Source: Tuctoria greenei
Taxonomy: Eukaryota; Streptophyta; Magnoliopsida; Poales; Poaceae
Assembly: GCA_036927565.1 (NCBI GenBank)
Contig: JAYESD010000009.1
Coordinates: 163,888,929 to 163,952,928, forward strand
Length of the DNA: 64,000 bases
Direction: 5' to 3'
Both the position numbers and the translations under genes were made by a program. Numbering within the stretch: the first letter of the stretch is position 1; every line of letters starts with the position of its first letter. The notes under the pieces were generated by a model. It did not search any database and was not told where the DNA came from. It worked only from the letters and a program-made list of their open reading frames with translations. Positions 35,776-48,467 of the stretch are shown here, in pieces.

Positions 35776-36205
35776 ATCTCCCCTATTTTGGTGATTGATG
35801 ACAACCAGCTAAAGTCTTCGACAAAAATAAGATTTGATAGAAGTTTTGAGTCTCAAGTGTATATGAGCTTTTGGAATAACAATAAAATCAACTCATATAC
35901 ACTCAATCGTCGTGGGGTGCCTATATGCTCGTGTGTGTGCAATAACGTGATACAAATGAAGAAATGCACACAAGATCAATGAAGCATCATAATGATCATC
36001 ATAAGGCATCAATAAACATCATTAAGCATTAACAATCATAAACGAGTAACAAATAAGTACAAGACACAATAAGTACAAGACACACCATGATAGAAAATAT
36101 GACTAGATACATGTCCATGTCCAAGAATAAGCACTAGAGTCTAATACTTCTCCCCCTTTGGCATCAAGGCACCAAAAAGGAGAAAAGTGGACACTAAGAC
36201 CTAGT
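35776..36205 (-). other. Element C 3' untranslated region with polypurine tracts
   Basis: The tract next to the LTR reads ATCTCCCCTATTTTGG, interrupted by a T-A change relative to element A. An intact tract TTCTCCCCCTTT lies further in at about 36149-36160. A short duplication (AATAAGTACAAGACACA) sits near 36052-36080. No gene. Confidence 0.7.
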
Positions 36206-37681
36206 CTACTCGGTGTCGTCCTCGTCGTCGTCACTGACATCGTCGTCGTCGCTCTCCTGCTCATAGTCGCTCTCCTCGCCGGAGTCATCGTGAGCTGTAG
36301 GAGGTGCTGAGGAAGAGGCGCCGGTGCCGGTGAAGAACGCCATCTCCGCCTCGGTGAGCTCCGGAAACTCCGGTGGCTCCTCATCCGAGTTGACGTCATC
36401 GACTGAAGGAAGCTGGAGGTGCTCCCTGATGGTTGCGAGGTTCCTCTGGTTCCTCTTTGCCAAGCGCTGAGTCGACCGGCAGACGGTGAAGATCGACTTC
36501 AGGATCTTGAGAAGTCCTGAGGAGCAAGACGGCTGCTGCTGGGGCACGGAGGCTAAACTGGGAGGCTGAGCAGACTTCCTCCTCGAGGAGCTGGGTCCTC
36601 CCTCTGCTGGTGCCGGTGCCGGTGCAGCTGCTCGAATCGGGCAGTGAAGCTTGGAAGGCTTCTGAGGCACAAGGTGCCTATGAGGCACATCCTTCACAAA
36701 CTTCTGCCCGGACACCGTCTCAATTAGCTTCATCAGGTACGGGGCGTAGCAGCAAGACCTAGCCGGTGTCTCCGAGGCGAGGTAAATCTCCTCGTAGATA
36801 TAGTCAAAAGCGTTGAATTGCTGCTCCCCTGCCAAGAGCTGGATCAGATTTCTGTTGTTGTGATTGATCCTGTTGGCATCCCCATCCTTGGGCGAGAGGG
36901 TCTTCCTTATCACACGGTTCACCACGGCATGGAATGGCTTGAGGCCGTGGATATGAGGAGGGTTGGCTGGATACCCATCCTCATAGAAGCTCTCCATCTC
37001 TAGGAGGTTCACTAAATCCATCTCATGGATCTTCAGAGAGTGCTGCAGGCTGTCCTCCATCCCGAGAATGTGGGCAATCTCCTCATAGCTAACTTTGTAC
37101 TTCACCCCATTGGTCATCCAGGTAAAGCCAAGCTTGTCAACCCAATAGAACACAGTTGCATAAAATTGGAGGATGACTTCCTTGTTCCATGGGTATTGGA
37201 GACCCATGATCTCGCTGACTCCGTGGTGCTCGCAAGCTTCGAGCACCCCCTTGAAGAGAAGGTGGCAGTCCTTCTTCTTCAATGCAGCCTTCCAATCAAC
37301 CCATTGCATCTCTGTGACTGTGTTCTTCTTGGTCGTGAGGACTGACCGGTAGTAATCCATGTGGAAGAAGCACCAAAAACGGGGATCTTTGCTCTCCCTT
37401 GGCATGTCATAACACTGCACATGTCTCATGTGCATGGTGTCGTGGATGTTCCTCCGGTAGTTTACCTTGTCGGCCGTGCGTCGAGTGTCACCAACTGGAG
37501 AGTGCACGACCAACGGTCTGATCTCTTGCTGCCCTTGGGAGCTCGAGCTGCCCCCCTGACCACTGTGAATAGTAAGCTGACCGCTTGCGGGTCGCTTGGC
37601 AACCACCTTCTTTGGTCGCTTTGATGGTTGAGCCGAAGAATCGGGATCCGCTGGCTCCTTGCCTCTCTTGTCGTGACCCAT
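36206..37681 (-). CDS. Element C extra ORF (ORF3), intact, unknown function
   Basis: 491 codons from the ATG at 37679-37681 (MGHDKRGKEPADPD) to TAG at 36206-36208; the frame is also open upstream to an ATG inside a palindrome, but the conserved splice acceptor TCTTCTTCAG at 37684-37695 favours the inner start. Residues ~1-60 are basic and Ser/Gln-rich (possible nuclear signal KRPKK). Residues ~110-330 form the recognisable part (WVDWKAALKKKDC, YPWNKEVILQFYATV, WMTNGVKYKVSYEE), resembling the plant-specific 'putative plant transposon protein' type. The tail is Pro/Ser-rich then acidic. It sits in the place of the SIRE env-like gene, but I see no signal peptide or membrane span, so Env is not supported. 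Confidence 0.82.
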   Translation of the reverse strand: MGHDKRGKEPADPDSSAQPSKRPKKVVAKRPASGQLTIHSGQGGSSSSQGQQEIRPLVVHSPVGDTRRTADKVNYRRNIHDTMHMRHVQCYDMPRESKDPRFWCFFHMDYYRSVLTTKKNTVTEMQWVDWKAALKKKDCHLLFKGVLEACEHHGVSEIMGLQYPWNKEVILQFYATVFYWVDKLGFTWMTNGVKYKVSYEEIAHILGMEDSLQHSLKIHEMDLVNLLEMESFYEDGYPANPPHIHGLKPFHAVVNRVIRKTLSPKDGDANRINHNNRNLIQLLAGEQQFNAFDYIYEEIYLASETPARSCCYAPYLMKLIETVSGQKFVKDVPHRHLVPQKPSKLHCPIRAAAPAPAPAEGGPSSSRRKSAQPPSLASVPQQQPSCSSGLLKILKSIFTVCRSTQRLAKRNQRNLATIREHLQLPSVDDVNSDEEPPEFPELTEAEMAFFTGTGASSSAPPTAHDDSGEESDYEQESDDDDVSDDDEDDTE

Positions 37682-37689
37682 AGCTGAAG

Positions 37690-38585
37690 AAGAGATACAA
37701 GGATAGGTAAGAGTCAAAGCAAGAGAGATATAGCAATTAACTTGATAGTTTCGATAGAAATTAGGTCTCAGAGTTATACAGGATCGGACATGTCTGACTG
37801 GGAAGTCAGACTTGTCTGACACAGGAATTTCGGACATGTCCGAATTTCAGAGTCAGACTTGTCCGACCTGTACATAACTGACCCTAATTGCTAAGGAAAC
37901 TAAGCAAATCAACTTTTCTACCGACCAAATTTTGCACCAAGGTTGCAAACATGCCTAGGAATAATTCCAAGGGCATAAATTTGCAAACTTGCCGCTAGAT
38001 CTAGAAATGAGAGGAAAGATGAGAAAAATACCTTCGGATGGAGAAAAGATTGAAGAACTCCGAAGGGGATGTGAATCCTCCAACTTTGAAGGAGATTTTC
38101 CCTCAAGAACTCCTCACAAGAGCCTCAAAAGCAATGTGGATAGCCTTGGGAGGTTTGAGAGAGATGGAGGTTAGGGTTTGAAGTGAGGAGAGAGAGAAGG
38201 AAAGGAAACCGTCGGCTTCTTTGAAGGGGTTCGGATTTCCCACGTCGGACATGTCCGAATTTGTACTTCGGACAAGTCTGAATTCTCTCTGCAGACTTAA
38301 AACCCACTTCGAACATGTCTGACTTTTGTCAGACTTGTCCGACTCCCCCTGAGTGTATGCAATGTGCAAACACTTGGGGATATATAGATAAGTAGATATG
38401 GACATTTTGGACAGGTTTTTGCAAATATCTTTGACAAAAATGATCAGTAAGCAACCAACAATCAAACTATGATCATTTTCACCAAAGAGAAGTTTAGAAC
38501 ATAGTTTTCAAGAAAAATAGATGAGATTTTCGAAAACACACAACAATTTGAAGTTGAAAACTAATAGCAATCAGATGTGCACGAC
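37690..38585 (-). other. Element C pol-ORF3 spacer with palindromic repeats
   Basis: Non-coding. Copies of the 14-bp motif lie near 37787-37870 (including a perfect TCGGACATGTCCGA at about 37830) and 38245-38345, at the same places as in element A. Confidence 0.7.
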
Positions 38586-41500
38586 TCAAGCTATGTTTCG
38601 AGAATCCAAGATATTTAGCTCACTCCTTAGGTCACAAAAACGTCTCTCATCAAGGGGTTTGGTGAAGATATCCGCCAATTGCTTCTCACTTCTAACATGA
38701 GAGATAACGATATCTCCCTTGATAGAGTGATCTCGCAAGAAATGGTGACGAATATCTATGTGTTTGGTTCTAGAATGCTCGACGGGGTCGTGAGCAATCT
38801 TGATAGCACTCTCATTATCACATAGGAGAGGAATATGGCTCAGATTTTAACCATAATCCCTAAGAGTTTGTCGCATCCAAAGAAGCTGCGCACAACAACT
38901 TCCGGCTGCAACGTACTCCACTTCGGCTGTGGAAAGAGCAATGGAGTTTTGTTTCTTGGAAGACCACGCAACCAAGGACCTACCAAGGAATTGGCATGTC
39001 CCGGATGTGCTCTTCCTATCTACCCTACAGCCCGCATAATCCGCATCGGAATAACCGACGAGATCAAACTTGGATCCTTTAGGGTACCAAAGACCTAGAT
39101 TAGGAGTGTGAACTAAATACCTAAGGATCCTCTTAACCGCTATCAAGTGACACTCTTTTGGAGTGGCTTGGAATCGAGCACACATGCACACACTAAGCAT
39201 AATGTCAGGTCTAGAAGCACAAAGATAAAGCAAAGAGCCAATCATAGAACGGTATACCTTTTGGTCCATGCTCGCTCCATCTTCGTTTAGTCCTAGATGC
39301 CTGTTTGTTCCCATAGGTGTCTTGATGGGCTTCGCCTTCTCCATGCCAAACTTCTTGAGAATGTCATGAGTGTACTTGGTTTGGCATATGAAAGTCCCTT
39401 CCTTGAGTTGCTTTACTTGGAAACCTAGGAAAAACTTCAACTCCCCCATCATAGACATCTCAAATCTCTTCATCATGATCTTGGAAAACTCATCACAAAA
39501 AGTTTTGTTAGTAGAACCAAATATGATGTCATCAACATAAATTTGGCATACGAACAAGTCATTATCAAAATGCTTAGTGAAGAGAGTATAATCGGCTTTC
39601 CCAATCTTAAAACTGTTTTGTGTGAGAAAATCCCTAAGGCACTCATACCAAGCTCTAGGTGCTTGTTTGAGGCCATAGAGAGCCTTACACAACTTGTAGA
39701 CGTGATCGAGATGCTCTTCATCTTCAAATCCGGGTGGTTGCTCCACATACACTTCCTCCTTGATTGGACCGCTGAGGAATGCACTTTTCACATCCATTTG
39801 ATATAACTTGAAATCATGGTGAGTAGCAAAGGCCAATAATATGCAAATAGATTCAAGCCTAGCTACGGGAGCAAAGGTTTCATCGAAATCCAAACCTTCG
39901 ACTTGAGCTTATCCTTTTGCTACAAGTCTTGCCTTGTTTCTTGTTACTACCCCGTGTTCATATTGTTTGTTGCGGAACACCCACTTGGTTCCAACAACAT
40001 TTGCATTTGGTCTTCTCACGAGTTCCCACACCTTGTTCCTCTTGAAGTTGTTGATCTCTTCTTGCATCGCCATTACCCAATCCGGGTCTTGTAGAGCTTC
40101 TTCTACTTTCCGTGGCTCTAGAGACGAAACAAAGGAGTAATGTTCACAAAAGTTAGCCATACGTGAGCGAGTAGTTACCCCTTTGGAGATGTCTCCAAGT
40201 ATGTTGTCAACGGGATGGTCGTGTTGAACGCTTTGATGTACTCTTGGGTGTGGTGGTTGAGCTTCTCGATCATTGTCTTCATCTTGATCATTTTCCTGAT
40301 CTCCCCCTTGATCCATGCCTCCTCCTTGATTTTGATCTTGTTGAGATTCATCTTGAGGATCTTGATCTTGTTCATGTGGGGGATTTGCATCTTCTTCGCT
40401 TGCTTGAAGATCATTTGGATCATGTGGTCGCACATCTCCAAGTGCCATTCTCCTAAGTGCTTCTTGTGGAGTCTCCTCTTGATCTAGCACACACTTATCA
40501 ACTTGCTCCACTTGACAGCCATTAGTCTCATCAAACACTACGTCATGTGCTACTTCAACAATCCCGGAGGACTTGTTGAAGACACGATAGGCGTAGGTGT
40601 TTGAGTCATAGCCAAGCAAGAAACCTTCATCGGATTTCGAAGCGAACTTCGAATTCCTAGGCTTCTTGTTGAGAATATAGCACTTGCTCCCAAAAACACG
40701 AAAGTATGAGATGTTGGGTTTGTTACCGGTTAGGAGTTCATACGAGGTCTTCTTCAAGAGTCGATGAAGATACAACCGGTTTATGACATGGCAAGCGGTG
40801 TTAACAGCTTCCGCCCAAAATCGGTCGGACGTCTTGTACTCATCAAGCATCGTGCTTGACATCTCGATAAGAGTCCTATTCTTCCTCTCCGCTACTCCAT
40901 TTTGTTGAGGGGAGTAGGGAGCGGAGAACTCATGCTTGATTCCTTCTTCATCCAAGAAGTCTTCAACTTGAGTGTTCTTGAACTCCGTCCCGTTGTCGCT
41001 CCTAATCTTCTTGATTCTTAAAGAGAACTCGTTTTGAGCTCTTCTCAAGAACTTCTTGAGAACTCCTTGGGTTTCACCTTTGTCATGCAAGAAAAATACC
41101 CACGTGAAGCGAGAAAAATCATCAACAATAACTAGACCATACTTGTTACTGCCAATGCTAATGTAGGCGATCGGTCCGAATAGATCCATGTGTAGTAGCT
41201 CCAATGGTCTTGAGGTTGTCATGATGTTCTTGGATGGATGTTGAGCTCCTACTTGCTTTCCGGCTTGACATGCGCTACATGGTCTATCTTTCTCAAAGAC
41301 AACATCTTTTAGTCCACGGATATGACCCCCCTTAAGAAGTTTTTGCAAGTTTCTCATCCCAGCATGGGCTAGCCTTCGGTTCCATAGCCATCCCATGTTA
41401 GTTTTCGCCATTAAGCACGTATCAAGTTGGGCTTTATCCGTGGAGAAGTCCACAAGGTAAAGCTTTCCCTTGAGTACGCTCTTAAAGGCAATTGAGTTGT

Positions 41501-41807
41501 TGCATCTTCTTGAGACGGTCACACCGTTGTTAGTGAAAAGACAATCATAACCATTATCACATAATTGAGAAATAGACAAGAGGTTGTAATCAAGTGAATA
41601 AACATGAAGCACATTAGAAAGAGTGTGTTTTGAGGAGATAGCAATTTTACCGGTGCCAAGGATTTTCCGTTGGATATTATCCCCAAAGAAGATTCCTTCA
41701 CAAGGATCTTCATTCTCCTTGTACTCTACAAACATCTTGCTCTCTCTGGTCATATGATTTGTGCATCCACTGTCAAGTACCCATTTTGATCCACCGGAGG
41801 AGTATGC
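38586..41807 (-). pseudogene. pol: Element C pol, two nonsense codons
   Basis: Same length and frame layout as element A pol. Domains are protease (DSGCTNHM), integrase (HMDLFG, DNGTEF, ERKNRTL), RT (AFLSG, LKQAPRAW, YVDDIIFGS) and RNase H (YSDADYAG). Two Tyr codons of A are TAA here: 39909-39911 (between integrase and RT) and 38847-38849 (within RNase H, before the TKHIDI-equivalent region). The zinc-region His is Asn (WNRRL). The break between integrase and RT rules out a full polyprotein without readthrough. Confidence 0.92.
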
Positions 41808-41820
41808 CTACAAAAAAGAG

Positions 41821-44088
41821 TTATGCCTTTCCTTTAGGTACCCAAACGGGGTTGGGTCCTTTGATGTTAGTCACAAGACATTTGGGCACCCACACGCAAG
41901 GCTTTGGGCTCTTGCAGAGTGGCCCAACATATCTAGCATAAGTCTTGCCAAATTTGGTCCTCAATAAAACATAAGAAGCATCAAAGTCATGGAACAAAGG
42001 ATGAGGTTCATTTTTAGGCATATAAGATGTTGAGACAATGTTCTTTCCTTTATCTTGGGTGGATGAACCTTCCTTGACAAAAACAATCAAGTCTTTGTTA
42101 TTCTTGCGGGCTTTGGCATTTTGCCTCCGCTCCCGAGAATAACCAAGACCATCCTTGACATGGGGAGGTCTCACATTGGTGTATGCACTACGTGCATATG
42201 CCACCTTCTCCTTGTCAAAGATGCCACCTTTCGGTGCTTGTTTGTTTTGTGCCAAGTTAAGTTCATCCTTAAGTTTTAGGATCAAGCTTGAGCACATGCA
42301 AGTGTGAACTTCCTCGGATGAAATTTTTTGAGAAGATGAGCTCTTTGAGGAAGAAGGTGCATTGATCTTAAGTGACTCAACCTTTGTCTCTAGAATCTTG
42401 TTAACCTTTGTCAAGTTAACAAGTTCATCCTTGAGCTCAACGGTCTTGTCTTTAAGATTTGAGCATGCTTCCTTGCTCATGGCAAGGTCATGCTCCAATG
42501 CATTGCTTCTTTCTCTCTCGCGCTCGAGGAGCTCCTCAAGCTCTTGACATCTCTCCAATTTTTGGATGAGCATGTCCTCTTGACGCTCAAGGAGATCCTC
42601 CTTCTCGTAGATTTCATCCATAAGAAAGTTCATCTTTCTCATGGCACTCTTACTTAAGCCTTTAAGCATGGATTCAAGTTCACTACCACTATCAAGTTCA
42701 TCACAAGAAGTTGTAGAGGGAGTGGGTTTAGATTTGACCTTTCTCCTTCCCTCCTTTGCCATGAAGCATGTGGACTTGAAATCATCAAGGTTTGGGAAGA
42801 GCTTGCTTGCACTTGAGCTCTTTCCGATGGCAATGTTTGCCACCTTCTCTTCATCGTCGGAAGATGAGTCTTCATTTGAGTCCCATTCTCTTCCAAGGTG
42901 GGCATGTCCCGATGGCTTCTTCTTCTTGAAGAGCTTCTTGTCTTGGGTCTTGCCCTCCTTTTTCTTGCTTTCATTGTATGGGCAATCCGCAATGAAGTGC
43001 CCATGTTCACCACACTTGTAGCAAGTCTTCTTCTTTAGCTTCTCCTTGCTCTTGCCTTCTTGGTGATAGCCTCCCTTCTTCCTTCTCATCATCCTTCTAA
43101 ACTTGTTGATGAAGAAAGCTTCTTCCTCATCGGAGTCCATGCTCTCATCATCACTTGCATCTTCATTGTAGGATGTGGAAGTTGCTTTGAGGGCTATGTC
43201 TTTCTTATTTGATGAGGCAAGCTTTTGGAGATCGTTGTAGAACATAGCTTCCTTCTCCATCATCTCATTGTTGATTATCCTCCCAAGCACTTCTTCTGGA
43301 GTCATCTTGGTGTAGTCGGGGCTTTCACGGATCAAGGAGCAAAGAGTGATGTTTCGAGGCATGAATGCCCGAAGCATCCTCTTCACCACTTCATGGTCCG
43401 TCCATCGAGTGCTTCCATAGGCACGAATCTTGTTCACGAGCACCTTGAGGCGGTTGTACATGTCTTGGGGCGACTCACCATCCATGATGGTAAATCTCCC
43501 AAGCTCTCCTTCGATCATCTCAATCTTCGCCTCCCGAATGACTCGGTTGCCCTCGTGTGCCGTCTTGAGTGTATCCCAAATATCTTTGGACACTTCCAAA
43601 CCTTCGACTCAGTTGAATTCATCCCGAGTCAAAGATGAGGTTATGACTCCCACGGCTTGAGCATTGCGATGAAGTAGGATAGCTTGTTGTGGAGTGACGT
43701 CTTCCTCATTCCTTGGCATATGAACTCTGGTTTGCACAATCTGCCACAACCTAGGATTCAAAGAGATTAAATGCATCTTCATATTGTGTTTCCACATTGA
43801 ATAGTCATTTCCATCGAATTGAGGAGGTTTGCCAAGTGGAATAGACAAATAGTGATTGTTAGCATGAAGACGATCATAATCAAAGTGAGTTTGAGTATAG
43901 TCATCATTACTCTTCTCCTTCTCTTTGTTGATCTTGGGTTGTTTCCCTAGCTTCTCCCAAAGCTTCGCCTTGAGTTGGCGAGTCTCTTCATCGTCCTTCG
44001 GATCATCAAGAAGAACGTCGTAGTTCTTGTCATTTGAGCCTTCACCCTCGACATATGAGGTATCATCCTTGTTCCTTTCTTCCGCCAT
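41821..44088 (-). pseudogene. gag: Element C gag, one nonsense codon
   Basis: ATG at 44086-44088 (MAEERNKDDTSYVEGEG) to TAA at 41821-41823. A TGA at 43609-43611 replaces the CGA (Arg) of element A; elsewhere the frame is open. The zinc knuckle CYKCGEHGHFIADC is near 42975-43020, followed by an acidic Ser/Asp region, a coiled-coil part (LERCQELEELLERERERS) and the tail VWVPKGKA. The CGA-to-TGA change fits methylated-CpG decay. Confidence 0.92.
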
Positions 44089-44125
44089 CGATTCTCCGAG
44101 ATGTTAGTCTCTTCTGGAGAAACCT

Positions 44126-44137
44126 GCTCTGATACCA
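44126..44137 (-). other. Element C primer-binding site
   Basis: The reverse complement is TGGTATCAGAGC, a perfect iMet-tRNA complement, two bases from the LTR at 44140. Confidence 0.93.
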
Positions 44138-44139
44138 AT

Positions 44140-45489
44140 TGAAAGCGGCCTAGAGGGGGGGTGAATAGGCGATAATCGATAATTTAAACTTAATTCAGAG
44201 TTATGAAAACAGAGAAGTCGGACTTGTCTGACTTCTAGTCGGACTTGTCTGACCTAAGTCAGACAAGTCTGACCTGGGTCGGATAAGTCCGAGATTACCT
44301 GCACGATCAGATCAAAAATCCAATTTTTAAGCGATCTAGTGAGAGATATCGATCCCTAGCAGTTCTACACAAAGTATGGAGTAGAAAGAAAGCTGAGGGA
44401 GAGATAGCACGCGGAAAAACACTAGAATCAAAACTTGCGAGAACGGAAGAACAACAAGAGACAAACGATTTTATCCCGAGGTTCGGAACCACAAAGGATC
44501 CTACGTCCCCGTTGAGGAGTCCACAAGGGACCAGGCCTTCTCTAGCCTTTCCCTCACGAGTTGCCACAAGGGCCAACTCCCAATCTTCCACTATCACAAA
44601 GATTGTTACAAACTCCCTGATTACAAGAGATCACAAAGAAATCGCGGGGCAACGCCTAACCGTCTAGGGGAGAACCCCAAGAGCAACAAACATGCAATCA
44701 CGAAGAAACTTAGCGAATCACACGTTGATCAACCCCTCAACAAACCGTTTCTCCCGATTCTCACAAAGCACTCTTCACTCTCCCAAAAAACTCGAATTTG
44801 GGCTCTAGAGGTGAAGAACAAGTGGAGAGAGGTTCTTGAGTTCAAATGGGCGTTCAGAACTGTTCAGGGGTGTTAGGCATAGTTGGTGGGTCGAAACCAC
44901 CCACTATTTATACTCCAAAAGGTCATTAGAGCCGTTTGACACAGCCCACGTCGGACATGTCTGACACAAAGTCAGACATGTCTGACCTCAAAGGTCAGGC
45001 CTTTCACTTCAGACTTGTCTGACCAAAACCACTTCAGACATGTCTGACACACAATCTCGGACATGTCTGAAGTTGTGCAGAGAGAACCCGGACAAGTCTG
45101 ACTCTCTGGGACTTAGAAAATTTTTCTTAGTCTCTGGGAACAGATCCATCTCGGACATGTCCGACCCCCAGGTTTGGACAAGTCCAAAACTTCACTGGAA
45201 CTCTCACTGGAACCCTTCCAGTATTAATTCGGGCATGTCTGACTCACAGTTTTGGACATGTCCGACTTCCAACAGAGGGAATTCGGACATGTCTGACACC
45301 ACAAGTCAGACAAGTCCGCCCAAGCCACAAAGGCCCTACTAAAATCTTCTACTAAGGGGTTGATCACCCGAATAACTCACTAAGTGTCTACGCGTCGTGT
45401 CCCTCTTAATAGTACGGTTTTTCCTACGACTCAAGGAGAAAATAGAAAACCCTATTTCTATTCTTCTTCGCCACAACTTTTCTCCTTTT
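44140..45489 (-). repeat. Element C 5' LTR, inner part
   Basis: Begins TGAAAGCGGCC and carries the palindrome arrays and the TATA box at 44905-44912. It ends at TCTCCTTTT where CACTA-2 inserted; the matching uninterrupted site is visible at about 4930-4960, 25066-25085 and 35640-35660. Confidence 0.93.
44905..44912 (-). promoter_or_regulatory. Element C core promoter TATA box
   Basis: Minus-strand TATAAATA, about 770 bp from the LTR inner edge. CACTA-2 is inserted about 580 bp upstream, so the core promoter and palindrome cluster still adjoin gag. Confidence 0.6.
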
Positions 45490-45966
45490 CACTACAGGAA
45501 TCCCGACGATTTGCGACGGTCGGGGCCGTCGCAAATAAGCCAAATGCCGTCGCAAATAAGCTATTTGCGACGGCTTTCTTTATTTGCGACGGCTTTCGGC
45601 CGTCGCAAATATGGCGTCGCAAATAAGCTTATTTGCAACGGCCACCGTCGCAAATAATCTTATTTGCGACGGCTAGGAGAGGCCGTCGCAAGTTATTGCT
45701 GCGGGCTGGTGGGCCCCGCGAACTTATTTGCGACGGCCTAGCCGTCGCAATTAAAGCTTATTTGCGACGGCCTGGCCGTCGCAAATAAGTTCAGAGGGCA
45801 GGGCCCACGTGTCCTCCTCCGGGACCCACGACGCTATTTGCGACGGCCAGGCCGTCGCAATTAATGCTTATTTGCGACGACCAGGCCGTCGCAAATAACT
45901 GTGGTTTAATTGCGACGGCTTGTGTCCTTATTTGCGACGGTACTATATAAAAAGCCGTCGCAAATA
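45490..45966. repeat. CACTA-2 left terminal and subterminal repeats
   Basis: About twenty copies of TTTGCGACGGC or its complement GCCGTCGCAAA, often paired head to head, giving many small hairpins. These are the likely TNPA-type binding sites. Confidence 0.88.
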
Positions 45967-46269
45967 AGGTTTTTTATTTTTTTTTAAACAGAAAATACTA
46001 CCCGGCTCGATGGCCAGAATCACAACAAACACAATATACACAATATATACACAACATACACAAACATCATCACAATCACAAATTAAAATTCCGATACATC
46101 TCACATCGTCATCAACAAAGTAAATAAAAGGGCTCACTCGCCCATCTAACCTCCGAAGCCACCTCCGAAGTCGAAGTCGTCGTCGTCGCGCCTCAATCCA
46201 GGCGGCGGTAGCGAAGGCAACGGCGTTTGTGCAGCCGTCGCGGATCCCTGCAATTAATAAGACTTAGAG

Positions 46270-46640
46270 TTAGAATATAAATGCATCAATATCTCTCTCC
46301 CTCCCTCTCCCTCTATCTTCATCTAGATCACCCTCTCTTCCTCTCTCTTTTCATTTCTCTCTTTGTCTCTCACTCTATCTTTCTTGCTCACTCTATCTCT
46401 CTATTGCTATCCTTTTCCCTCTATCTTCCTCCCTCTATCTCCATCTACATCTCCCTCCCTCTATCTTCCCCTCTCTCTATCTCCATCTACATCTTACTCT
46501 CTCTTCATTCCCATCCTACTCTATCTATCTTTCACTCTTTCTTATGTCTCCCTTTCTTCTATCTCTTTCTTTCTTCTATCTCAATCATTTTCTTCTATCT
46601 AACTATCTCTCTCTTTCATCTATCTCAATCTTATTACGCT
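46270..46640. repeat. Low-complexity CT-rich tract in last intron of the TNPA-like gene
   Basis: Imperfect CCCTCTATCT/CTCTATCTC repeats; purine-rich on the coding strand. It lies wholly between exon 10 and exon 9. Frames on it are Ser/Leu-rich artefacts. Confidence 0.8.
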
Positions 46641-48467
46641 GGATAAGAAGGATTACATAGAAACTTACCTGACCCGCTAAAGAAGGATCGCCTGGGAGGA
46701 CCGGTGGTAGTACCGGTAGCTGGATTCCCAGACCCTGCGCCCGAGCGATGGCCTGTCATTGCAAACACTACCTATTAGTAAGTCATTTAAGCTGAATTAA
46801 TGAGAATTTTAATTTTTAGATTGTTACCTCCATTGCTTCCCTTATCTGCGCCAACGCTGCTGTCTGGGTTTGGATCGTGGCCTCCATCGCCCTCCTTTCC
46901 TCCTCATGCCGCCTTTTGTTTTCTTCTACAGTTTCTCGGAGGGACTGCATCTCAATGTCCCTCTGCGACACGCGGCGACCTCCCGTACCCGAAGCCTGCA
47001 TGGAGCTGCCTCTCGCAGGTCTACCCGCCCTCGAGTCGACAACTCCGTCGAATATGGCGAGCCTATAAAAAAGAGAGTCAGTAATATGAAATTAAAATAT
47101 CTTGAATACTTTGAAATGAAAATGATAAAATGACTTGCAAACTCACCTTCCGTGTGCTTTTCCACCACCGGTTGCATACGCGGCTTGAGGATCGATCGGT
47201 TGACGTTCCCAATCGAAATCCTCGCCGTGTATCTTCCTAGCCTCCTCCCCGTACTTAGCCTGCAAAACAATAAAATCGTGTAAGTTCAACAATCTATATA
47301 GTTATATTTAATATGAATGATTTCTAAACTTACCAAACGCTCGGCTGCAGCCTGAATGCACCCCGTCGGCTGAGAAGGGTCCTTGTGACCTCTCTTCCAA
47401 ACCTCAGCAGGGGTGGGCGGCACCCCCGTCTCGCGCTCCTATCAATACGTGTTAGTACAAACAATATATTATTACTATATAAACATAAGTTACACACACT
47501 TACCATGCGTTTAGCTAAACGCAAGTGGTTATCTTGCCCGTGCCTGCTCTTCCCCTCCACCCCTCTGCAGTCTCGAGCCTTCTCAGACTTAGCTTTAAAC
47601 TCGTCGCTAGCCCAGTAGCGACAAAGGGCCCGAAATGCATCGGTCCGACCCTGCAACCAGCTCACGTAGCCTTGCACATAGTTCGAAGTCGTTAAAAGTA
47701 CCATCGAGGACATTATCAGAAAAAAATACTTACTACACTCCACGTACCTGCGCGTACTCCTCCTCCGTCAGGTGCCTCTCGCTCTCTTGTCGGAAGTGTA
47801 ACACGTGCTGCTGGTTCGCCTTCAAGTGCTCATTAATAATTTGAACATGGGCGTTCGACAAAGCTTGTCGAAGCGCCTTGGCAGTGTTGAAGTGAAACAC
47901 TCGCCTCGCATCCTCAAACATGCGACGGTCGTTCGGGTCCTCTAAAGTATATCTTGCCTGCGATAAAGAATATATTGAAGAGATGTTCACTAAAAGAGTT
48001 TAAGAGTTGTAACTTAGAAACTTTTTTAACATACTTACCATAAAATCGGCCCATACGGCCTCCTGAAGGTTTCCGTGCTCCTGGTGATGGACGCGTGCGT
48101 AGTCCTCCCACGAAAGAGCAGGCATCCCGTCGATGTCCCCGGGATAGTGCAAACGCACTATAGACCCGAGGACACCGTTCACCGGTCTTTGGTGTTTCTC
48201 ACCGGTGAAAGACAAGTCGTCCCAAGCCCTGTAAGATATTTATTCATTCATTCATTACTTAAGTAATCAAAAGAAACTAAAATTGAAAACTATAGTTTTT
48301 ATTACCTGTCTCCGACTGGACGAATCACGGTCCTCTATGAAGGGACCGCGGGAGGACTGACAAAGTGAGTCCTCCTCGTCCTCCGCGTCTGCTGGGGCGC
48401 CACGTCAGGTGACCCAGACGGCTCCTCACCAACCGAGTCAAAGGCCTCAGGAACAAACTCCTCGTCA

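Noticed and set aside
36206..37681. Calling ORF3 an envelope gene because it lies where SIRE elements carry env-like genes
   Set aside because: No signal peptide, no transmembrane segment and no fusion-like region seen; the role is left unknown.
45490..45966. Regularly spaced short repeats resembling a CRISPR array
   Set aside because: Repeats occur in both orientations at a transposon end, spacing is irregular, and the context is a plant CACTA element.
46281..46646. 121-codon Ser/Leu-rich plus-strand frame
   Set aside because: Translation of a CT-rich microsatellite in an intron of the TNPA-like gene.
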